NCBI GenBank assembly: GCA_029264655.1
Contig: JARHZY010000063.1
Location: 1-9,333, forward strand
Direction of reading: 5' to 3'
Length of the DNA: 9,333 bases
Origin: Helicobacter sp.
Lineage (GTDB): Bacteria; Campylobacterota; Campylobacteria; Campylobacterales; Helicobacteraceae
Part shown: positions 5,396 through 9,333 of the stretch, one piece after another
How the letters are laid out: every line of letters begins with the position of its first letter
Numbering within the stretch: position 1 is the stretch's first letter
Translations under genes and position numbers: made by a program
The notes under the pieces: model-generated
Seen by the model: the letters and a program-made list of their open reading frames with translations, nothing else
Database searches by the model: none
What the model was told of the DNA's origin: nothing

Positions 5396-7637
5396 TATAG
5401 ATAAAAATACACATAGCCAAAATGAGGGGCATGAGAGTGTAATAAACAATCAACCAAAAAAACGCACACTCTCTCAACATGCAAATATGCCAAAAGATGC
5501 AAAACATAATGTGCATGCAAAAAAGCCACAAATGCATAAAAACAATAAAATGCAAGGGCAAGAAAATACAAATGCACATGCCGCTAATGAGCATAAAAAG
5601 CGTAATTTCAAACCACAATTTAAAAGTGAGATTCCAAAAGAAAACCAACCAACAGAAAATCGTAGATGGATTGGCGAAAATAAGCATGCTTTGCAACACA
5701 AAAGAAAAAAGAATGAAGATGAAGAAAAACATGAAGATGGCACACGCAAAATAAAAACGCCAAGTGAAAAAGGGAATCTATCATTCCATAAGGATTTAAA
5801 AAGAGGAGTTGAAGCAAATACAAAGATTCAAAAAGGCTCACTTAATCCTCACCACAAACTCAATCTTGATACAAATGCAAAAGTGCGTATAACGCCATTA
5901 GGTGGGCTTGGTGAAATCGGTGGCAATATGACAATTATTGAAACTGAAAAAAGTGCAATTATTATTGATATTGGCATGAGTTTTCCTGATGAAAGCATGC
6001 CCGGTGTTGATATTTTAATCCCAGATTTTCATTATATCCAAAGCATTAAAAATAAAATTGTTGCTGTTGTGATTACACATGCTCATGAAGATCATATTGG
6101 GGCAGTCCCTTATTTTTATAAGCAATTCCAATTTCCATTATATGGCACACCACTTGCACTTGGTTTAGTTGGCAATAAATTTGAAGAACATGGCTTAAAA
6201 CAACATAAAGCTTTATTCCATATAGTTGAAAAACGCACACCTGTGCGTATTGGTGATTTTGAAATTGAATGGATTCATATTACACATAGTATTATTGATA
6301 GTTCTGCACTTGCTATACGCACAGAAGCAGGGGTTATTATGCATACAGGTGATTTTAAAATTGACCATACCCCAATTGATAATCTCCCCACAGATTTACA
6401 CCGATTAGCATATTATGGCGAAGAGGGAGTTATGCTACTACTTAGCGATTCAACCAATTCACATAAATCAGGTGTAACACCAAGCGAAGCAAGTGTAGGA
6501 CCAACTTTTGATAATCTCTTTAAAAATGCCACAGGAAGAGTCATTATGAGCACATTTAGCTCTAATATCCATAGGGTTTATCAAGCAATCCTTTATGGGT
6601 TAAAATACAACCGCAAAGTTGCAGTTATAGGACGCTCTATGGAAAAAAATCTTGATATTGCACGAGAGCTTGGCTATATTGATTTACCAAGTAATGTGTT
6701 TATTGAAGCACATGAGGTTTTGCAATATCCTGATGAAGAAGTGCTTATTGTAACAACAGGAAGTCAAGGCGAAACAATGAGTGCATTATACCGCATGGCA
6801 ACCGATGAACATAGACATATTAAGATTAAACCAACAGATATGGTGATTCTCTCTGCAAAAGCAATACCGGGCAATGAGGGCAGTGTTTCAGCAGTAATTA
6901 ATCTCATTATGAAAGCAGGAGCAAAAGTAGCTTATCAAGATTTTAGCGAGATACATGTAAGCGGGCATGCTGCACAAGAAGAACAAAAGCTTATGTTGCG
7001 GCTTATAAAGCCAAAGTTTTTTCTACCTGTGCATGGAGAATATAACCATATTGCAAAACACAAGCAAACTGCAATTACATGTGGTGTTTTAGAAAAAAAT
7101 ATTTACCTTATGGAAGATGGAGACCAAATAGAAGTAAATCCAAACTATATGCGTAAAGTGAAATCTGTGCGGACAGGAAAAAGTTGTGTTGATAATCAAG
7201 CAAATCGGCATATTGAAAACGATGTAATCAATGAACGCAATCTCCTTGCAAATGATGGAATCTTTATCCTTACTTTACGCATGGATATACAAAAAAAGAA
7301 AATTTTAGAGCATAGAGTAAATGTATTTGGCATTGTTGGGCAAAAAGAAGAAATAGAGCTAGCAAGATTCACTATGGAGCATATCCATATGCATTTAAGT
7401 AATGCTAAACCAAATGTATTTAAAGATACAAAAACTTTAGAAAATGATTTATTTGGTATGCTACGCAAACTTCTTTTTAAACGTTTTAAAAAATATCCAG
7501 CAATTTTAGTGAATGTGCTTTTTGATGGTGCGATACAACAAAAATCTGTGCAAAACCCAATACCAAAAGAAGCGGATATAGAAACCAAACAATTAGAATC
7601 TATTATGCACGAGCATAACACCCTAGATACACATTAA
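5388..7637 (+). CDS. rnj: Ribonuclease J
   Basis: RNase J is a metallo-beta-lactamase/beta-CASP enzyme with 5'-3' exonuclease and endonuclease activity. In Helicobacter it is the main mRNA-decay nuclease and associates with the helicase RhpA. Of 749 residues, the conserved core begins at VRITPLGGLGEIGGN (166). Metal-site motifs: Asp194 in IIDIGMSFPD; HAHEDH (231-236); His300 in WIHITHS; HTGDF (319-323) with Asp322; and the beta-CASP motifs LLSDSTNS (Asp354), HVSGHA (523-528) and PVHGEYNH with His549. A C-terminal domain of about 180 residues follows. Residues 1-165 are a disordered-looking tail very rich in Lys, Asn, His and Gln, longer than the roughly 130-residue extension I recall from H. 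pylori. AAAGGA (5376-5381) lies 6 nt before the ATG, inside the end of rsmA. The rsmA-rnj order is as I recall it from H. pylori; the kpsF gene I recall after rnj there is absent here. Confidence 0.97.
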   Translation: MNDIDKNTHSQNEGHESVINNQPKKRTLSQHANMPKDAKHNVHAKKPQMHKNNKMQGQENTNAHAANEHKKRNFKPQFKSEIPKENQPTENRRWIGENKHALQHKRKKNEDEEKHEDGTRKIKTPSEKGNLSFHKDLKRGVEANTKIQKGSLNPHHKLNLDTNAKVRITPLGGLGEIGGNMTIIETEKSAIIIDIGMSFPDESMPGVDILIPDFHYIQSIKNKIVAVVITHAHEDHIGAVPYFYKQFQFPLYGTPLALGLVGNKFEEHGLKQHKALFHIVEKRTPVRIGDFEIEWIHITHSIIDSSALAIRTEAGVIMHTGDFKIDHTPIDNLPTDLHRLAYYGEEGVMLLLSDSTNSHKSGVTPSEASVGPTFDNLFKNATGRVIMSTFSSNIHRVYQAILYGLKYNRKVAVIGRSMEKNLDIARELGYIDLPSNVFIEAHEVLQYPDEEVLIVTTGSQGETMSALYRMATDEHRHIKIKPTDMVILSAKAIPGNEGSVSAVINLIMKAGAKVAYQDFSEIHVSGHAAQEEQKLMLRLIKPKFFLPVHGEYNHIAKHKQTAITCGVLEKNIYLMEDGDQIEVNPNYMRKVKSVRTGKSCVDNQANRHIENDVINERNLLANDGIFILTLRMDIQKKKILEHRVNVFGIVGQKEEIELARFTMEHIHMHLSNAKPNVFKDTKTLENDLFGMLRKLLFKRFKKYPAILVNVLFDGAIQQKSVQNPIPKEADIETKQLESIMHEHNTLDTH

Positions 7638-7677
7638 TACAAATCTACCACCATTAAGGCTTTAATACTAAAAACTA

Positions 7678-7707
7678 AAATCTTAGCAAATTAAAGTCTT
7701 AAGATTT
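7678..7707. repeat. 8-bp inverted repeat after rnj
   Basis: AAATCTTA (7678-7685) and TAAGATTT (7700-7707) are perfect inverted copies around 14 nt. It lies about 40 nt after the rnj stop and 5 nt before the terminator-like hairpin, so both may form one 3'-end structure that protects or ends the transcript. No T-run follows directly. Confidence 0.3.
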
Positions 7708-7712
7708 ATTAA

Positions 7713-7737
7713 CCTATGCAGATTTTGCAGGCTTTTT
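7713..7737 (+). terminator. Weak intrinsic-type terminator after rnj
   Basis: CCT-AT-GCA (7713-7720) can pair with TGC-AGG (7726-7731) with an AT bulge and a GATTT loop. C and a run of five T (7733-7737) follow. It is 75 nt past the rnj stop and in the right orientation. The stem is short and bulged, so it is a plausible but weak terminator. Confidence 0.4.
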
Positions 7738-9198
7738 AATCTATTGGGTTTTATGTGGGGGTAGTAGCTACTTTAGCAATAACTCCAAAAATAAGAAACT
7801 GCAAAAAAGTTTTATTCCTATTCCATGCAATAAGCATCTTGATAAAAGCAATAAAATTTTCCCACTTTGAAGTAAAATGCAATATATTTCATGAATACTA
7901 TATAAATAATAAATACCTGCAACAAACCATGCAAATTAAAACTTTCTTGCAATACAATAAACATATATACATATCTCATGCACCCATTTTAGCATATTTA
8001 ATTGTTAAGTATCTCAACTTGATTGTTGCTTTGATACTATAAATACCAAACATTCCTTATTTTCTTTATACAAGCTATTTCTTCACCTAAAAGTAATCCA
8101 TGCTTATTTAAAAAACTTTTTATTTATAGCTATAAGCAACTTTAACATGCTAAGATATAGGGCTTATATACATTACCTTAGCTTTATAGTTATTGTTATT
8201 ACAACTATACATTTTATTGTTTGTATTAAATTGCTTTATCATACTCAAGTTGATTTTACTTGTATATTGCATTATGGTTTTCTTTTTGCAAGCAATTTGC
8301 TATCATACTATGCTTTATGTGTGAAACAAGGTAAAACCGATAGTATAAATATAATAAGAATATCAAGTATGAAGCATTATGTAATATAGCTTTATGTAGT
8401 GAATCTTTGTTTTTAGATTTAGCTTATTTCTTAATAACTTTAGTTTGCTTATTTTTATAATTACTACTTGGAATCTTTTGGCTACTATTTAAGTTAATTC
8501 TATCTTCTATATATGCTATCTTCAGTATTGAAACTTTTTTCATATTTTCATTTTATAGAATTTTTATGAAGTATATTTTAAGTTTTTTCTAAAATTTATA
8601 CTTTGTTTTACTTTATCTTATTGAACTTTTAATATTCATTTATTTTTTAAAATCTTAAAAATCTTACTTCAAAGCTTTGCCAATATTGCAGCACTACCGC
8701 TTCAAATATTTACATTATCATTTATATATATTTTATATCTTATTGATAAACATAAAAGATATTTCAATTATTAAAGTGATACTAAAGATACCAAATGTTT
8801 AGTGTATTTTTCTCAATAAGAATAGGTTAATTGAATTTAAAATAACTTCATAAATCTTGCATACATATTTATAATATGTATGTATATCATTATTTTTCAT
8901 TTATCTTTTAGATACACTAAGTAAGGCTTTAATGTATTTCATTAAAAGTTTTTGAGTTAGGGAAGCTTTTAAAGCTTAGATGCCTTTATTATCTCCTATG
9001 TATTGGCTTTTGCATAGATTCTAATTATAGAATCAAAATAAATCTTCTTATAAGTTTTAGCCATATAACATTAATCTCTTAAGACTAGTATATTTATGAA
9101 ACTTGGCAATAAAGGTTTTATTATGCTTTTGTGAGATACAATACCGCCTTAAAGTCTTTGTTCTTTATATAACAAAACTTTATATATTGATTCAAAAA
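7738..9198. other. 1.46-kb AT-rich region without a supportable gene
   Basis: No frame here has a recognisable domain with a ribosome binding site. The longest are 95 codons (7755-8042, plus) and 80 codons (8147-8389, plus), both dominated by Ile, Leu, Tyr and Phe and typical of translated spacer. A 25-codon minus-strand frame near 8040 is too short to support. Small dyads occur, including AGTAGCTACT (7763-7772), AAGCTTT-T-AAAGCTT (8963-8977), GATTCTA-ATTA-TAGAATC (9017-9034) and TATATAA with TTATATA (9166-9186, downstream of the chemotaxis gene); most are at chance level for this composition. The size of the gap suggests decayed genes, but I cannot identify any remnant. No tRNA, rRNA or insertion sequence is seen. 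Confidence 0.6.
8860..8882. repeat. 10-bp perfect hairpin in the right spacer
   Basis: CATACATATT (8860-8869) pairs perfectly with AATATGTATG (8873-8882) around a 3-nt TAT loop, making it the tightest palindrome in the right-hand spacer. No gene boundary is close to it and no clear T-run follows on either strand. A stem of this length is near the limit of what chance would give here. Confidence 0.35.
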
Positions 9199-9333
9199 TT
9201 AGAATTTCTTATGATTTACATCATCTAATATTTTTGCTGCAATAGAATCTACCCCATTGCTAATTTCTTTAGATCTATTTGCAATAGCAACATTTTCATG
9301 TGTAGCAGCCTCTAATTGTGATACCGCTTCATT
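9199..9333 (-). CDS. C-terminal end of a methyl-accepting chemotaxis protein
   Basis: The minus strand enters at the right edge in frame and encodes 44 residues, then stops at TAA (9201-9199). The stretch NEAVSQLEAATHENVAIANR is the classic end of the methyl-accepting chemotaxis signalling domain, where a coiled coil carries the (I)NxAVSQLExATQxNA pattern. It continues as SKEISNGVDSIAAKILDDVNHKKF, a helical tail ending in the KKF seen in several Helicobacter receptors. Such proteins sense ligands or energy state and control CheA. The ligand-binding and membrane parts lie outside the window. Nothing downstream makes a strong terminator. The family call is firm; the receptor type is unknown. 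Confidence 0.85.
   Translation of the reverse strand, partial: NEAVSQLEAATHENVAIANRSKEISNGVDSIAAKILDDVNHKKF

Noticed and set aside
7755..8389. Plus-strand frames of 95 and 80 codons after rnj
   Set aside because: Hydrophobic, aromatic-rich translations without motifs or start signals; no similarity to kpsF or another family that I can recognise.
8690..8712. GAAGCGGTA on the minus strand, also found in the chemotaxis gene end, as a possible duplicated receptor fragment
   Set aside because: Only 9 bases match and the following translation does not resemble the receptor domain.
7655..8933. 12-bp direct repeat TAAGGCTTTAAT at 7655-7666 and 8922-8933 bracketing the right spacer, suggestive of an insertion scar or attachment site
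   Set aside because: In AT-rich DNA of this length several repeated 12-mers are expected by chance, and no integrase or element lies between the copies.
107..8947. ATTTCATTAAAA shared by the left hairpin (107-118) and 8936-8947
   Set aside because: A single 12-bp AT-rich match without the flanking inner hairpin; chance is sufficient.

Overview
This is a low-GC bacterial window that looks like Helicobacter or a close relative (Campylobacterota). The reasons are AT-rich sequence with extended -10 promoters and AAGGA-type ribosome binding sites, an rsmA-rnj gene pair as I recall it from H. pylori, an RNase J with a long basic N-terminal extension, and a chemotaxis-receptor tail. Complete-looking argJ and hisF genes imply arginine and histidine biosynthesis. 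That fits an enterohepatic Helicobacter better than H. pylori, which to my knowledge lacks both pathways. The species is an inference.

Layout from left to right: (1) The first 59 bases are the start of an unidentified leftward gene with a good ribosome binding site and a 13-bp nested hairpin in its leader. (2) About 0.85 kb of AT-rich DNA follows with no supportable gene. (3) A rightward GT90/CAP10-family glycosyltransferase starts at TTG. (4) argJ runs rightward from its own extended -10 promoter. (5) hisF runs leftward and ends 2 nt from the argJ stop. (6) A short divergent promoter region lies between hisF and rsmA. (7) rsmA (ksgA) and rnj run rightward with overlapping ends and form an rRNA-modification and RNA-decay operon. 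(8) About 1.5 kb of AT-rich DNA after a weak terminator-like hairpin has no supportable gene. (9) The last 44 codons of a leftward methyl-accepting chemotaxis protein reach the right edge.

The genes fall into unrelated housekeeping jobs: surface glycan synthesis, arginine synthesis, histidine/purine-linked metabolism, 16S rRNA dimethylation plus mRNA decay, and chemotaxis. No defence system, mobile element, CRISPR array, tRNA or rRNA is visible. The best candidates for a second look are the rsmA leader and its N-terminal extension, the 165-residue tail on RNase J, the mirrored -10 boxes between hisF and rsmA, the low-complexity insertion in ArgJ, and a clearly over-represented octamer (TAGAATCT/AGATTCTA). 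I do not see convincing evidence of an undescribed multi-gene system.
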